The notes under the pieces are model-generated. The model was not told the DNA's origin, did no database searches, and saw only the letters and a program-made list of their open reading frames with translations. A DNA stretch of 64,000 bases from Xanthomonas sacchari. Its GTDB lineage: Bacteria; Pseudomonadota; Gammaproteobacteria; Xanthomonadales; Xanthomonadaceae. Every line of letters begins with the position of its first letter. Position 1 is the stretch's first letter. Of this stretch, positions 1 to 9,918 are shown piece after piece. The position numbers and the translations under genes were made by a program. Location: positions 186,001 through 250,000 of the forward strand of contig NZ_CP132343.1 in the NCBI RefSeq assembly GCF_040529065.1, in the 5' to 3' direction.

Positions 1-8
1 AACGGCGC

Positions 9-905
9 TCAGCGATCGCCGTCGAGCTTCTCGGTGCGGATCTCGCCGTCGGACACCGGCTGGAAGCCCTGCTGCGCCGGCTGCGTCTGGCCCTGCAGGG
101 GCACGGTGCTGGCGGCGGCGTCGGGCGCGGCGGTCGGTTCCGGTGCGGCCTGCGGCGCCGGCATGGCCGGTGCCGGGGCGGCGACCGGATTGCCGCTGCC
201 ATCGGTGCCACGGCTCTGCCGCGCGGCGTAGGTGGCTTCTTCGAGCTTGTCGCGGAAGGCGACGATGTCGTTGGACGGACGGTTGGTGGTGCGGCCCTCG
301 AAGATCATCCGCGGGGTGGTGTTGCTGCCGTAGGCGTTAAGGTCGGCGGCATCGTCGATCTGCAGCGCGGCGCCATCCAGGGCGACGCCGGCGAACAGGC
401 CGCGGGCGCGCGACCACGACCAGATCTCGGCCTTGAGCTGGCCGTCGGTGGCGGCGGCGGCGTTGCGCCCGACCGGGCCGGCGGCGACGCCGGCATCGGC
501 GCCGAGGGTGAACTTGCCGTTGACGATGTTGTCCAGGCTGCGGTCGTTGCGGAACACCAGCACCACGTCGGAGGACTGCACGCCGACCTGGAAGCCGATG
601 CTGCCGCCGGTGAGCTTGACGAACACCGGGTTGGACCAGGTGCCGTCGGGGCGCTTGACCGACATCAGGCCGTGGCCGCGACGCCCGCCGATCACCAGCC
701 CGGCCTTGAGCGTGTCCGGGATCACCACGATGGCGCGGCCCTCGTCGAGCAGCTTGTCGGGGATGGACTGTTCGGGGATCCGCTGGATGTCGGTCAGCAC
801 GCGCAGCGCGTTGCGGGCGCGCTCGTCCTCTTCCGGTCCGGCCACGGCGTGGCCAGCGAACAACACGGTGCTCAACAACAGGGCGAGGCGCGGCAGGAGG
901 GGCAT
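9..905 (-). CDS. SYLF (Ysc84/DUF500) domain secreted protein
   Basis: The 298-residue product begins with a cleavable signal peptide (about residues 1-22, ending HAVA) and is probably periplasmic or outer-membrane associated. Residues ~35-210 match the SYLF/Ysc84 lipid-binding fold, with the typical runs AIVVIPDTLKAG, GGRRGHGLMSVK and VLVFRNDRSLDNI. The C-terminal ~70 residues are a Pro/Ala/Gln-rich low-complexity tail. SYLF proteins bind phosphoinositides in eukaryotes; the bacterial role is unknown. The gene is monocistronic and divergent from hemH. The family call is firm, the function open. Confidence 0.85.
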   Translation of the reverse strand: MPLLPRLALLLSTVLFAGHAVAGPEEDERARNALRVLTDIQRIPEQSIPDKLLDEGRAIVVIPDTLKAGLVIGGRRGHGLMSVKRPDGTWSNPVFVKLTGGSIGFQVGVQSSDVVLVFRNDRSLDNIVNGKFTLGADAGVAAGPVGRNAAAATDGQLKAEIWSWSRARGLFAGVALDGAALQIDDAADLNAYGSNTTPRMIFEGRTTNRPSNDIVAFRDKLEEATYAARQSRGTDGSGNPVAAPAPAMPAPQAAPEPTAAPDAAASTVPLQGQTQPAQQGFQPVSDGEIRTEKLDGDR

Positions 906-1072
906 GGCGGGCTCCGAAATAGGTCCGCAGCAAGATACTGCAAGTCCTTGAACTTAGTCACAGGGCAATGAATCGGCAATGAGTGCCGCCGCCGCCAGGC
1001 GCAGGCGCCGTCGATCGCCGCGATCGAGCGAATCGACACGCCTTGGGGCGTGCGCTCTGCCACAATGCGCGC

Positions 1073-2032
1073 ATGTCCGACGCACCCGAGACCGCCATCC
1101 TGGTGGTGAATCTAGGCACGCCCGAGGCGCCCACCGCGCCTGCGGTCGCCCGTTACCTGGCCGAGTTCCTCGGCGACAAGCGCGTGGTCGCGATCCCGCG
1201 CCTGTTCTGGTGGCCGCTGCTGCACTGGGTGATCCTGCCGCGGCGCTCGCCCAAGTCGGCCGAGAAGTACGCGCAGGTCTGGCTGGCCGACGGCTCGCCG
1301 CTGGCGGTGTATACCCGGCGCCTGGCCGAAGGCATGCAGCGCGAACTGCCCGGGTACCGCGTGGCCTGGGCGATGCGCTACGGCGCGCCGGCGCTGGCGC
1401 CGGCCCTGGACGCGCTGCGCGAGGCCGGCGTGCGCCGGATCGTGGTGTTGCCGCTGTACCCGCAATATTCGACCACCACCACCGCCTCGATCGAGGACGT
1501 GGTGCAGGCCTGGCAGGCGCGCCATCCGCAGCTGCCGGTGCGCCTGATCGAGGACTACCCGACCGACCCGGCCTGGGTCGCCGCGGTCGCCGACAGCGTG
1601 CGCGCGCACTGGGCGCAGCACGGCCGCGGCGAGCGCCTGTTCTTCTCCTTCCATGGTCTGCCGCAGCGCGTGGCCAACAACGGCGACCCCTACCCGCAGC
1701 GCTGCGAAGCCAGCGCGCAGGCGATCGCCACGGCGCTGGGCCTGGAGGCCGGGCAGTGGGAGCTCGGCTACCAGTCGCGCTTCGGCGCCGAGCGCTGGCT
1801 GCGCCCGTATGCCGAGCCGCGGCTGTGGGAACTGGCGGCGCAGGGGGTCAAGCAGGTGGACGTACTCTGTCCCGGCTTCGCCACCGACTGCCTGGAAACC
1901 CTGGAAGAAGTGGCGATGGGCTTCGTCGAGACCTGCGCCGAACGCGGCATGCAGGTGCGCTACATCCCCTGCCTCAACGACGCCCCGGCGCACGCGCGCG
2001 CGCTGGCGCAACTGGCGGCCCGCGCCGCATGA
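1073..2032 (+). CDS. hemH: Ferrochelatase
   Basis: This enzyme inserts Fe2+ into protoporphyrin IX in the last step of heme synthesis. The 319-residue product starts [17 protein letters not shown], the conserved N-terminal strand of the family, so the ATG at 1073 is chosen over upstream in-frame codons. The catalytic histidine is in FSFHGLP (His194), and the conserved glutamate region is [14 protein letters not shown] (Glu275). The length is normal for the bacterial enzyme without a C-terminal membrane anchor. The stop overlaps the next start by 4 bp (ATGA), so the two are translationally coupled. Confidence 0.96.
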   Translation: MSDAPETAILVVNLGTPEAPTAPAVARYLAEFLGDKRVVAIPRLFWWPLLHWVILPRRSPKSAEKYAQVWLADGSPLAVYTRRLAEGMQRELPGYRVAWAMRYGAPALAPALDALREAGVRRIVVLPLYPQYSTTTTASIEDVVQAWQARHPQLPVRLIEDYPTDPAWVAAVADSVRAHWAQHGRGERLFFSFHGLPQRVANNGDPYPQRCEASAQAIATALGLEAGQWELGYQSRFGAERWLRPYAEPRLWELAAQGVKQVDVLCPGFATDCLETLEEVAMGFVETCAERGMQVRYIPCLNDAPAHARALAQLAARAA

Positions 2033-2871
2033 GCCTGCGTCCCTTCGCCTGCCCGTCACGGGTGGGCGCGCTGGCCGGATTGCGCAGCGGCGATCCGCAG
2101 GGGCCGAAGGCGCTGGCCCTGCACGGCTGGCTCGACAACGCCGCCAGCTTCGTGCCGCTGAGCCGGCACCTGCCGCAGTGGGATCTGGTGATGCTGGACC
2201 TGCCCGGCCACGGCCACAGCAGCGACCTGCCCGATGGCGCCGAGTACCTGCTGGCCAGCGCCCTGCACCCGGTGCTGGACGCGGCCGATGCACTGGGCTG
2301 GGAGCGCTTCGTGCTGATCGGCCACTCGATGGGCGCGGCCATCGCCAGCCTGCTCGCGGCCGCAGCGCCGCAGCGCATCGACAAGTTCGTGGCGATCGAG
2401 ATGCTGGGCGGCCTGGCCGAGAGCGAGGCGGGCGCGGTGGAACGGCTGCGCAACAGCGTCGCCAGCACGCGCCGCGCCAATGCCACGCCGTTGCGCGTGT
2501 TCCCCGACCTGGCCGCGCCGGTACGGGCGCGGATGCTGGCCAACCAGCTCAGCGAACCGGCGGCGCGGCTGCTGGTGGAGCGCGGCGTGCGCGCGGTGGA
2601 CGGCGGCTACGTGTGGCGCAGCGACCGCCGCCTGACCCTGCCGACGGCGATCCGCGCGACCGAGTCGCAGATGCAGGCGCTGCTGCGCGGCATCGAATGT
2701 CCGACCGCGGTGGTGTTCGCCGACCCGGCCCAGGACATGTTGCCAGAGCCGCTGCGCCTGCAGCGCGCCGCGTGCCTGCGCGACGGCCGCGTGCACACGT
2801 TGCCCGGCACCCACCACCTGCACATGGAACAACCGGCGGCAGTGGCCGCGTTGCTGCACGACTTCCTCTGA
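2029..2871 (+). CDS. Alpha/beta hydrolase
   Basis: A 280-residue single-domain hydrolase of the alpha/beta fold. The nucleophile elbow is GHSMGAA with Ser100; the oxyanion region is [11 protein letters not shown], and the C-terminal histidine lies in [11 protein letters not shown] DxxGHGxS motif ([11 protein letters not shown]) is also present. There is no signal peptide, so it is cytoplasmic. It overlaps the hemH stop by 4 bp and is probably co-transcribed with it. The substrate cannot be told from sequence; esterases and haloalkane-dehalogenase-like proteins share these motifs. Confidence 0.9.
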   Translation: MSLRPFACPSRVGALAGLRSGDPQGPKALALHGWLDNAASFVPLSRHLPQWDLVMLDLPGHGHSSDLPDGAEYLLASALHPVLDAADALGWERFVLIGHSMGAAIASLLAAAAPQRIDKFVAIEMLGGLAESEAGAVERLRNSVASTRRANATPLRVFPDLAAPVRARMLANQLSEPAARLLVERGVRAVDGGYVWRSDRRLTLPTAIRATESQMQALLRGIECPTAVVFADPAQDMLPEPLRLQRAACLRDGRVHTLPGTHHLHMEQPAAVAALLHDFL

Positions 2872-3096
2872 GGCGGCCGCGGCGGTCGCCGCGCCGCAGT
2901 GCGCGCCTGCGGCGCCATCGCTCCATCGCGCACCCCGCACGCGGACTGCGACGCACGCATCACCTGCGCTGTGCAGCCCGCCGCGGCCGTGCGCTTTCCG
3001 GCGTCACAGTTCGGCATGTTGTCGCCGTGCCGTCGCGGTTCGGAAAACTTCCGCGCACAGCGTAGCGCGCACCTTCCGCCCTACGCCGCGCTTCCC

Positions 3097-5292
3097 ATGA
3101 TCCACCTCCTTCGCCGCTACCGGGTCGGCCCGCGCCTGACCTTCGCCTTCGCTGCCCTGCTGTTGATCTGCGGCGCCCTGATCGTGGCCAGCCTGGCGTC
3201 GATGGCGCTGGCGCGGCAGCAGCTCGACGACATCGCCCTGGACAAGATGGAGAAGATCCGCCTGTCCAACGCCATGGTCGCGGCGCAGGCGCGGCTGGAG
3301 ATCGGCCTGCTCAACGATGTGATCCTGACCAACCCCGACGAGAAGCAGGCGGTGGTGCGCGCCATCGGCGACGCCCAGCGCGACTACACGCAGGCGCGGC
3401 GCAAGCTGTTCGCGCTGCGCCTGGACCCGGCCGACCGCACCGGCGCGCAACGCCGCGCGGCGATCGACAAGGCCTACGCGCAGGTGCAGCCGTTCCAGTC
3501 GCAGGTGCTGGCGCTGGCCGCCGACAACCAGAACCTGGATGCGCAGACCCTGCATCTGTACACGCTGCAGCCGCTGCTGGCGCAGTGGCAGCAGGCGATC
3601 CAGCGCAATGCCGCGCATCTGCGCACGCTCAGCGATGGCGCGTATGCCCAGGCGGTGACCACCATGGCCCGCGCGCGCTGGCTGCTGCTGCTCGGCGGCG
3701 GCCTGTTGCTGGCGGTCAGCGCCTGGTTGGGCTGGTGCATCACCCAGAGCCTGGTGCGGCCGCTGCGCGAAGGCACCCGCGTCGCCGCGGCGATCGCCGC
3801 CGGCCAGCTCGATGCCGTGGTACCGGCACACGGCAACGACGAGGCTGCCGACCTGCTGCGCAGCATGCAGACCATGCAGACCCAGCTGCGCGCGGTGCTG
3901 GCCGAGCAGCGGCGGATGGCGCAACGGCACGCCGACGGTGCCATCGCCTGCCGCGGCGATGCGGCGGCATTCCCGGGTGATTACGGCCAGTTGCTGCGCG
4001 ACGCCAATGCGCTGGTCGACCTGCACGTGGGCACCGCGCAGTCGATGGTGGCGCTGATGCGGCGCTACGCCATCGGCGATCTCAGCGAGGACATGCCGCG
4101 CCTGCCCGGCGAGCAGGCCGCCATCTCCGAAGCGATGGATGCGATCAAGGCCAACCTGGGCACGCTCAGCCGCGACATCTGGCACCTGGCCGAGGCCGCC
4201 GCCGCGGGCGACTTCAGCGCACGCGCCGACCTGGGTGCGCACCAGCACGATTTCCGCATCATGCTCGAAAGCCTCAACCAGCTGATGGCCACGGTGGACG
4301 GCAACCTGGGCGAGTTGTCCGGCTTGCTGCGCGCCATCGCCAGCGGCGACCTGGGCGTGCGCATGCACGGCGACTTCCGCGGCGTGTTCGCCGCCATGCG
4401 CGACGACGCCAACGCCAGCGCCGACCAGCTGGCGTCGATCGTGGCCGGCATCCAGCATGCGGCTGCGGCGATCGATGCCGAGGCCGGCGCCATCGCCGGC
4501 GGCCACCAGGACCTGTCGCAGCGCAGCGCCGAACAGGCCGGCACGCTGGAGCGCACCGCGCGCGCGGCGGCGCGCCTGACCGAGACCGTGCGCCAGAACG
4601 CCACGCATGCGCACCACGCCAACGCACTGGCCGACGCGGCGGCGACGGTGGCCGGCCACGGCGGCGCCTCGATCGACGCGGCGGTCGGTGCGATGCAGGG
4701 CGTGGAAGTGGCCTCGCGCAAGATCGGCGAGATCATCGGGGTGATCGACGGCATCGCCTTCCAGACCAACATCCTCGCGCTCAATGCGGCGGTGGAAGCC
4801 GCACGCGCCGGCGACCAGGGCCGTGGCTTCGCGGTGGTCGCCAGCGAGGTGCGCGCGCTGGCGCAGCGCTCGGCCGATGCGGCCAAGGAGATCAAGCGCC
4901 TGATCGAGGCGTCGGTGGACCAGGTCGCGGTGGCCTCGGCGCAGGTGCACGACGCCGGCCGCACCATGGGCCGCGTGCTGGCCTCGGTGAACGAGGTCAA
5001 TGCGTTGATGACGGGGATTGCGGCGGCCTCGCAGGAGCAGGCCGCCGGCATCGACGAAGTGGGCCAGGCGATGGCGCAGATGGACCGCAGCACCCAGCAG
5101 AACCTGGCGCTGGTGGAACAGGCCACTGCGGCGTCGCATGCGTTGGAGCAGCAGGCCGGCAGCCTGAGCGAGGCGGTGGCGGTGTTCCGGCTGGCCGGTA
5201 CGGCACCATTGGTGACGCGCGCGGAGGAGGAGCCGCCGGTACTGGCAATCCAGCCTGCGCCGGTCGGCTTCGATTACGCGCGCAGTGCTTGA
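3097..5292 (+). CDS. Methyl-accepting chemotaxis protein with several HAMP domains
   Basis: A 731-residue transmembrane chemoreceptor. TM1 is at about residues 11-33, a ~150-residue periplasmic helical sensor (four-helix-bundle type) follows, and TM2 is at about 190-212. After TM2 there are at least three and probably four HAMP-like repeats, marked by recurring [26 protein letters not shown] and IASGDLGVR segments. The signalling hairpin tip, rich in [16 protein letters not shown] and [16 protein letters not shown], is intact. No C-terminal NWETF-like pentapeptide for CheR/CheB docking is seen. The start is placed at the ATG preceding the basic residues before TM1. No flagellar promoter was found directly upstream. 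Confidence 0.93.
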   Translation: MIHLLRRYRVGPRLTFAFAALLLICGALIVASLASMALARQQLDDIALDKMEKIRLSNAMVAAQARLEIGLLNDVILTNPDEKQAVVRAIGDAQRDYTQARRKLFALRLDPADRTGAQRRAAIDKAYAQVQPFQSQVLALAADNQNLDAQTLHLYTLQPLLAQWQQAIQRNAAHLRTLSDGAYAQAVTTMARARWLLLLGGGLLLAVSAWLGWCITQSLVRPLREGTRVAAAIAAGQLDAVVPAHGNDEAADLLRSMQTMQTQLRAVLAEQRRMAQRHADGAIACRGDAAAFPGDYGQLLRDANALVDLHVGTAQSMVALMRRYAIGDLSEDMPRLPGEQAAISEAMDAIKANLGTLSRDIWHLAEAAAAGDFSARADLGAHQHDFRIMLESLNQLMATVDGNLGELSGLLRAIASGDLGVRMHGDFRGVFAAMRDDANASADQLASIVAGIQHAAAAIDAEAGAIAGGHQDLSQRSAEQAGTLERTARAAARLTETVRQNATHAHHANALADAAATVAGHGGASIDAAVGAMQGVEVASRKIGEIIGVIDGIAFQTNILALNAAVEAARAGDQGRGFAVVASEVRALAQRSADAAKEIKRLIEASVDQVAVASAQVHDAGRTMGRVLASVNEVNALMTGIAAASQEQAAGIDEVGQAMAQMDRSTQQNLALVEQATAASHALEQQAGSLSEAVAVFRLAGTAPLVTRAEEEPPVLAIQPAPVGFDYARSA

Positions 5293-5459
5293 TGCGAAGG
5301 CGTCAGCGGCAGGATCGGGCACTGCGTACGCAGCGCGGGCAGCGACCGGCGGTGCTCCATCGCCACGCCAAATTCGCGGGCGTCAGGGGCCTGCGGACAG
5401 CGCTGTCGGGGTGCGCCCTACACACTGAACGTGAAGCTTGTGTGTAAAAGAATTTTCGC

Positions 5460-5486
5460 TTAAGTTGCGCCCGCGCCTGCCGTCAA
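5460..5486 (+). promoter_or_regulatory. Candidate sigma-28 (FliA) promoter without a gene behind it
   Basis: TTAAGTT, a 12-bp GC-rich spacer and GCCGTCAA resemble the sigma-28 consensus (TAAAGTTT, 11-12 bp, GCCGATAA). In flagellated bacteria such promoters drive chemoreceptor genes. Nothing recognisable starts downstream within 700 bp. Confidence 0.45.
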
Positions 5487-5925
5487 CAGGCGTAGACGCG
5501 ATACGTCCTGTGTTCGCGGCTCGATCCCGGCGTCCTGACATGCCGGCGTAGCGCCGCTCGGACCGTACCGCCTCGCTGGCGCCGGAGGTCGCGCCTGATT
5601 TGCGGTAGGCGGGAGGAGAGGGGGCCTACCGGGCGCTGCATGGAGTTCTGCTTCCGCAGCGCTGGGCCAACCCACCGCGATTCGCCCGCAGCGGCGCGCG
5701 TGCCCACAGTCTTCATCCCCTTTGTTCGCATCTCCGCTCGCGCCATGTCGTGCCGCAGCGCAGCATGCTTGTCCGATTCGCTACCCAACCGCACCCTCGC
5801 CGCTGATGCCGCGCGCACCGCGATGGTCGGTGTTCAGCCGCGGTCCGGTGTACCAGCGCCGCGAGGTCGTCCGCGCGCTTCGAAGAACGTGCTCGGCCGA
5901 GCCTGTCGTGTGCAGCGTGTTTCGC

Positions 5926-5987
5926 AGGAGCGGCTTCAGCCGCGACTGGCTTTCCCGGTGACGCGCGTCGCGGCTGAAGCCGCTCCT
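5926..5987. repeat. REP-type inverted repeat pair
   Basis: Two perfect 21-bp arms (5926-5946 and 5967-5987) are separated by 20 bp. Each arm contains its own small palindrome GCGGCTTCAGCCGC. A second copy of the same family is at 61966-62031. Such pairs resemble the REP/BIME elements mobilised by REP-associated tyrosine transposases in Xanthomonas and Stenotrophomonas; no such transposase is in this window. Confidence 0.85.
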
Positions 5988-6021
5988 ACGGGGCATGTTC
6001 CATCGTGCGTGGAGGCGCTCT

Positions 6022-6813
6022 TCAGTCGCGCTCGGGTCGCAGCAGCCAGCGCAGATGCGCCTTGAGCTGGCGGCCGTGCTGATGGAACCAGGTGCGCTCG
6101 GCGCGCCAGTCGGGGAAGCGCGCTTCCACTTCGTGCCAGAACGCCGGCGAGTGGTTGGCCTGGATCAGGTGGCAGAGCTCGTGCACCAGCACGTACTCGA
6201 ACGCCGAGGGCCGCCCCAGCACCAGCGCCAGGTCCAGCGCCATGCTGCCGTCGGGCGCCAGCGAGCCCCACTGCGAGGACATGACCTTGTAGCGCACCGC
6301 GCGCGGGGCACGCGGCAGCGACGGCAGATAGCGCGGCAGCCAGCGGCCGACGTCGGCGCGGGCCTGGGCCTCGTAGAAATCGCGCAGTGCGCGGCGCAAC
6401 GCCGCATCGCCGCCGCGCGGCGGCAGGTGCACCTCGGCCACGCCATCGACGAGCGCGATGCGCGCGTAGCGGGCGTCGTGCCAGGCCACCGGCAGCGACT
6501 GCCCGCGCAGCGGCAGTTCGCCGGCCTCGCCCGGGCGCAGCGGCGCCAGCGTCTCGGCGGCGACATAGCGCGACAGTTGCTGCGCCAGCCACTGCCGGTT
6601 CTCCAGCAGGAAGCGCTCGCCGGCGACCAGGCTGGCGCGCAGCGGCAGGGTCAGGCGCGCGCCGCGTTCGTCCACGCTGAGCTTGATGCGGCGCGCGCGC
6701 GGGTCGCGCACGCGCAGCACCTCGACATCGCGCTCGTCCAGGCGGAAGCGGACGAGGTCGCGTTCGACGGCCGCCGGGGGCGGCGCGATCAGGCGACGGA
6801 GCAGATCGGGCAT
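6022..6813 (-). CDS. YgjP-like zinc metallopeptidase (DUF45/M48-related)
   Basis: A 263-residue protein with the zincin motif HELCHL, followed by the downstream histidine motif NHSPAFW, both hallmarks of the YgjP/DUF45 family. The N-terminal half carries the family pattern RRIKLSVDERG and the middle YKVMSSQWGS. There is no signal peptide, so it is cytoplasmic. The ATG at 6813 is preferred over an in-frame GTG two codons upstream. It lies just downstream of rdgC on the same strand with a 67-bp gap. Substrates in bacteria are unknown. Confidence 0.88.
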   Translation of the reverse strand: MPDLLRRLIAPPPAAVERDLVRFRLDERDVEVLRVRDPRARRIKLSVDERGARLTLPLRASLVAGERFLLENRQWLAQQLSRYVAAETLAPLRPGEAGELPLRGQSLPVAWHDARYARIALVDGVAEVHLPPRGGDAALRRALRDFYEAQARADVGRWLPRYLPSLPRAPRAVRYKVMSSQWGSLAPDGSMALDLALVLGRPSAFEYVLVHELCHLIQANHSPAFWHEVEARFPDWRAERTWFHQHGRQLKAHLRWLLRPERD

Positions 6814-6880
6814 GGGCACAGCATACCGCCGGTGCGGGTGCGCACGGTGACAGCCGCGTGCGGCCGCCTCCGCCGCGGCA

Positions 6881-7786
6881 TCAGTCGGCCTTGCTCAGCT
6901 TCAGCGCCGCTTCCAGCAGCAGGAACAGGCGCCGCACCTCGGCGCTCATCAGCGCGAAGCGCGCGTCCAGCTCGGCGCGCACGCCGTCCTGGTCGGCATG
7001 CTCGAGCTGGTCCAGCGCGCCGTCGAGGAACTTCAGCTTGCGGATCACCAGATCGTCGCCGAGCACGAAGGACACGTGGTCGTCGAGCACCAGCGCCAGC
7101 TTGGTGACCTGCTTGCCCGCTTCCAGGTGCTTGTCGATCTCGTCGCAGCGCAGTTCCTGGTGCTGGCACTTGACCACCGCGCCGCCTTCGATCGGATCCT
7201 TCATCTCGCACTCTTCGCCCAGGCTCAGGCCTTCGGGCAGCGGCTCGCCGGCGATCCAGCCGGTGAGGATCGAGCGCGGCGCCACTTCGGCGTTCAGCGG
7301 CAGCGCCGGGAAGCTGCCGAGCAGGCCGCGGATCTCCGACATCACGTTCTCGCCGGTCTTGCGGCTGGAGGTGTCCACGGCGACGTAGCCGTGCTGCAGG
7401 TCGAGCATGGCGTCGGTGCGCGAGGACTTGACGAAGGCGCGCGGCAGCAGCTCATGGATCAGGTCGTCCTTGAGCCGCTTGCGTGCGCGGCCGCCGGGAC
7501 GCCGGCCTTCCTTCTCCTCGATCTCGGCGACCTTGCGCGCGAGCAGGTCGTTGACCACCGAGCCGGGCAGGATCTTGTCCTCGCCGCCGACGGTCAGCCA
7601 CAGGAAATCGGCGATGCGGTGCGACAGCGCTTCCTGCTCGTCGCGGCCGAACGGGGAGATGAAGCCGCGCGAGCTCATTTCCAGCGGGCCGACCGACTTG
7701 AGCAGGGCCTCCGGCAGGAGCTTTTCGACCTCGGAGAAATCGAGCGTGGTGGGAAAGCGGAACAGGGTCAGATTGCGAAAGAACAT
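6881..7786 (-). CDS. rdgC: Recombination-associated protein RdgC
   Basis: A 301-residue product collinear with RdgC from its start (MFFRNLTLFRFP) to the end. RdgC forms a ring-shaped dimer that binds double-stranded DNA and limits RecA loading. Diagnostic segments are GFISPFGRDEQEALSHR, RARKRLKDDLIHELLPRAF and LTGWIAGEPLPEGL. Length is normal and the protein is nucleoid-associated rather than secreted. It lies between ttcA (upstream) and the YgjP-type peptidase. Confidence 0.96.
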   Translation of the reverse strand: MFFRNLTLFRFPTTLDFSEVEKLLPEALLKSVGPLEMSSRGFISPFGRDEQEALSHRIADFLWLTVGGEDKILPGSVVNDLLARKVAEIEEKEGRRPGGRARKRLKDDLIHELLPRAFVKSSRTDAMLDLQHGYVAVDTSSRKTGENVMSEIRGLLGSFPALPLNAEVAPRSILTGWIAGEPLPEGLSLGEECEMKDPIEGGAVVKCQHQELRCDEIDKHLEAGKQVTKLALVLDDHVSFVLGDDLVIRKLKFLDGALDQLEHADQDGVRAELDARFALMSAEVRRLFLLLEAALKLSKAD

Positions 7787-7898
7787 CGAGCATCCAGCGG
7801 AAGGAAACGGAACGGTCCGGCGGCGTGCGCCGGGGAGCGGTGGTCATTGTCGCATCGTGCCCGCCCGGGTACCGCATCGGGCGGTTCAGCGAGGTGGG

Positions 7899-8774
7899 TC
7901 AGCCAGGCGCGTCGTCCGCCCAGGCGCCGGCCGGCGCCATGGCGGCGCCGCCGAGCGCGGCGAAGTCGAACAGCGCGCGGTCGGCCAGTTGCGCCGGATG
8001 CACGTTGCCCAGCGCGCGGGCGATCTGCTCCACCCGCCCCGGATGTTCCCGGTCCCACTGCTGCAGCAGTTGCCCGACCTGGCGGCGCTGCAGCGTCTCC
8101 TGGCTGCCGCACAGCGTGCAGGGGATGAGCGGGAAGGCCTGCGCCTGCGCGTAGGCGGCGATATCGTCCTCGCGCACGTAGGCCAGCGGCCGGATCACCA
8201 CGTGGTGGCCATCGTCGCTACGCAGCACCGGCGCCATCGCCGCCAGCTTGGCGTGGAAGAACAGGTTCATGAAGAACGTGGCGACGATGTCGTCGCGGTG
8301 GTGGCCCAGCGCGATCTTGGTGAAGCCGTTCTCCGCGGCGTAGCGGTACAGTGCGCCACGCCGCAGCCGCGAGCACAGCGAACACAGGGTCTTGCCTTCC
8401 GGCACCACCCGGGTGACCACCGAATAGGTGTCCTGTTCGATCACATGCCAGGGCACGCCGCGCTGGCGCAGGTAGGTCGGCAGCACGTCGGCGGGAAACC
8501 CCGGCTGCTTCTGGTCCAGGTTCACCGCCACCAGCTCGAACGGCACCGGCGCCTTGCGCTGCAGCTGCAGCAGGATGTCCAGCAGCGTGTAGCTGTCCTT
8601 GCCGCCGGACAGGCACACCATGACCTTGTCGCCGGCGCCGATCATGCCGAAATCGGCGATGGCCTGGCCGACCTGCCGGCACAGGCGCTTGCCCAGCGCC
8701 GCGGGGGTGCGGGCGGCAGGCGGTGCGGGATCGGCGAGCGGGTGCAGCGGCGGTAGGGGCAGGGGCGAGGTCAT
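7899..8774 (-). CDS. ttcA: tRNA 2-thiocytidine synthetase TtcA
   Basis: The enzyme thiolates cytidine 32 of certain tRNAs using ATP and a [4Fe-4S] cluster. The 291-residue protein has the PP-loop SGGKDS (residues 56-61), the Cys pair LCSLC and a further Cys in PCTLCGSQ, all needed for the cluster. [19 protein letters not shown] is the conserved TtcA core. The N-terminus is Pro/Ala-rich for about 25 residues before the first conserved block, so a slightly later start cannot be excluded. It is probably in one transcription unit with rdgC, 112 bp downstream. Confidence 0.95.
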   Translation of the reverse strand: MTSPLPLPPLHPLADPAPPAARTPAALGKRLCRQVGQAIADFGMIGAGDKVMVCLSGGKDSYTLLDILLQLQRKAPVPFELVAVNLDQKQPGFPADVLPTYLRQRGVPWHVIEQDTYSVVTRVVPEGKTLCSLCSRLRRGALYRYAAENGFTKIALGHHRDDIVATFFMNLFFHAKLAAMAPVLRSDDGHHVVIRPLAYVREDDIAAYAQAQAFPLIPCTLCGSQETLQRRQVGQLLQQWDREHPGRVEQIARALGNVHPAQLADRALFDFAALGGAAMAPAGAWADDAPG

Positions 8775-8829
8775 CGGCGGTAGTGTAGTCGGCGCGACTG
8801 GCGCCGCACCGCGCGGTCGGCGTTGCCGG

Positions 8830-9098
8830 TCATTCCAGTTCCGCCACCTCGACCGTGCCGAACGTGCTGGTCAGGCGGGCGATGACGGTGCCGAGGCAGC
8901 GCAGTCCCTCGCTGGTGTTCGCGCAAAAGGACAGGCCGTCCGCGGTGCACCAGATCACTGCGTCCGGCATCGGTCGTGCCAGCGCGGCGGCGCCGGTATC
9001 GCGCGCGCCGCATCTTCCACGCCCGGCAGCTGGCCGATGGCTTGCCGTGTCTTTGCTGGATCGGCGCCGGCAAACGTCAGGCGATACTCATATCCCAT
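8830..9098 (-). pseudogene. Small hypothetical gene interrupted by a frameshift
   Basis: Reading from ATG 9098 gives MGYEYRLTFAGADPAKTRQA and onward to EDAARA, where a GC dinucleotide run (around 8998-9006) shifts the frame. Read two bases further on, the frame continues as DTGAAALARPMPDAVIWC and ends VEVAELE at 8830, giving an 88-residue protein. A ribosome site (GGAG) precedes the ATG. As sequenced the gene makes only 47 residues. Either the GC run really expanded or it was mis-sequenced. No family is recognised. Confidence 0.55.
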
Positions 9099-9222
9099 GT
9101 GCTGCTCCGATTCGGTGTCTTGGGTCAGCGTACCGCTGCGGCACCGCGCGCGGCTCCACGCCTCCGCTACACCGGACGGAAACGCGGCCCGCGGCCCACA
9201 GACATCCACACCGACGACAGCG

Positions 9223-9759
9223 TTATGGCGTCGTCCCCTGGCCCGTCGCAACGGAGATGGATGTGTGCGTCATCAGCGCATACAGTTCGGCCACCCGCTG
9301 CTCGGAGATCCCTTCACGCTGTTCGACTGCGAGCGGGTGCGCGGTCGGCTCCAGTTCGATCCATGGGCGAATGCCGTCGTTGCGCAGATGGACCTGCGTC
9401 TTGAGGCCGGCGGTCTCCGGATACGGCGACAGACGTGTGTTCAGCCAGCCGAAGAACGGCCCCACATGCGCACGCCGCGGCTGATCGAAACAGCGGACCC
9501 ACTGCTGGTAGCTGGCTTCGCTGAGCGAGACCCACACGCCCCAGGAAAACGGCTCCGCGTGGTCATGCACGGGGATCTCGATGCAGCCGCGGATGAAGAA
9601 GTGAGCCTCGTCGATCACACAATCGTCCGAGCCCAGCTCGCAGCGGGTGGCGCGCTGCGCCTCCGGAATCAGCGCATAGCTCAGCGGCGCCGCCACGCTG
9701 AAGCCGGGCATGCCTTCGTGGACCTGATCGCAGGCGCTGCAGGTGAAGCGGAACGTCAT
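9223..9759 (-). CDS. DUF2199 domain protein
   Basis: A 178-residue cytoplasmic protein starting MTFRFTCSACDQVHEGMP. It matches the DUF2199 pattern: an N-terminal CxxC knuckle, the acidic stretch CELGSDDCVIDEAHFFIRGCIEIPV and FSWGVWVSLSEA in the middle. The ATG at 9759 is preferred to an upstream frame extension because the family starts at the CxxC segment. No function is known for the family. Confidence 0.85.
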   Translation of the reverse strand: MTFRFTCSACDQVHEGMPGFSVAAPLSYALIPEAQRATRCELGSDDCVIDEAHFFIRGCIEIPVHDHAEPFSWGVWVSLSEASYQQWVRCFDQPRRAHVGPFFGWLNTRLSPYPETAGLKTQVHLRNDGIRPWIELEPTAHPLAVEQREGISEQRVAELYALMTHTSISVATGQGTTP

Positions 9760-9918
9760 GGTTGGGGTCGAGGCGGCAAGAAGGTTGGCCAGTGTAGCCG
9801 CCTGCGGCATCGCCAGCCCCGGCGCGCGGCAGGTGTCCGGCGCCCCTGTTTTTGTCGTCGTGCCGCGCCGGGACCGGCCCGCTACACTCGCCCCTGGTCA
9901 CGGACGCAAGGTCGCCCC

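Larger units (their letters stand above)
5293..6021. other. Long gene-poor intergenic stretch
   Basis: These 729 bp hold no credible gene; the short open frames lack family features or ribosome sites. They contain a flagellar-type promoter match at 5460-5486, a small hairpin at 5474-5492, and a REP-type inverted repeat at 5926-5987. The stretch may be the remnant of a deleted gene (see findings). Confidence 0.6.

Noticed and set aside
5490-5900. Short open frames on both strands in the gap after the chemoreceptor
   Set aside because: No ribosome sites, no recognisable domains and a composition like random GC-rich DNA.
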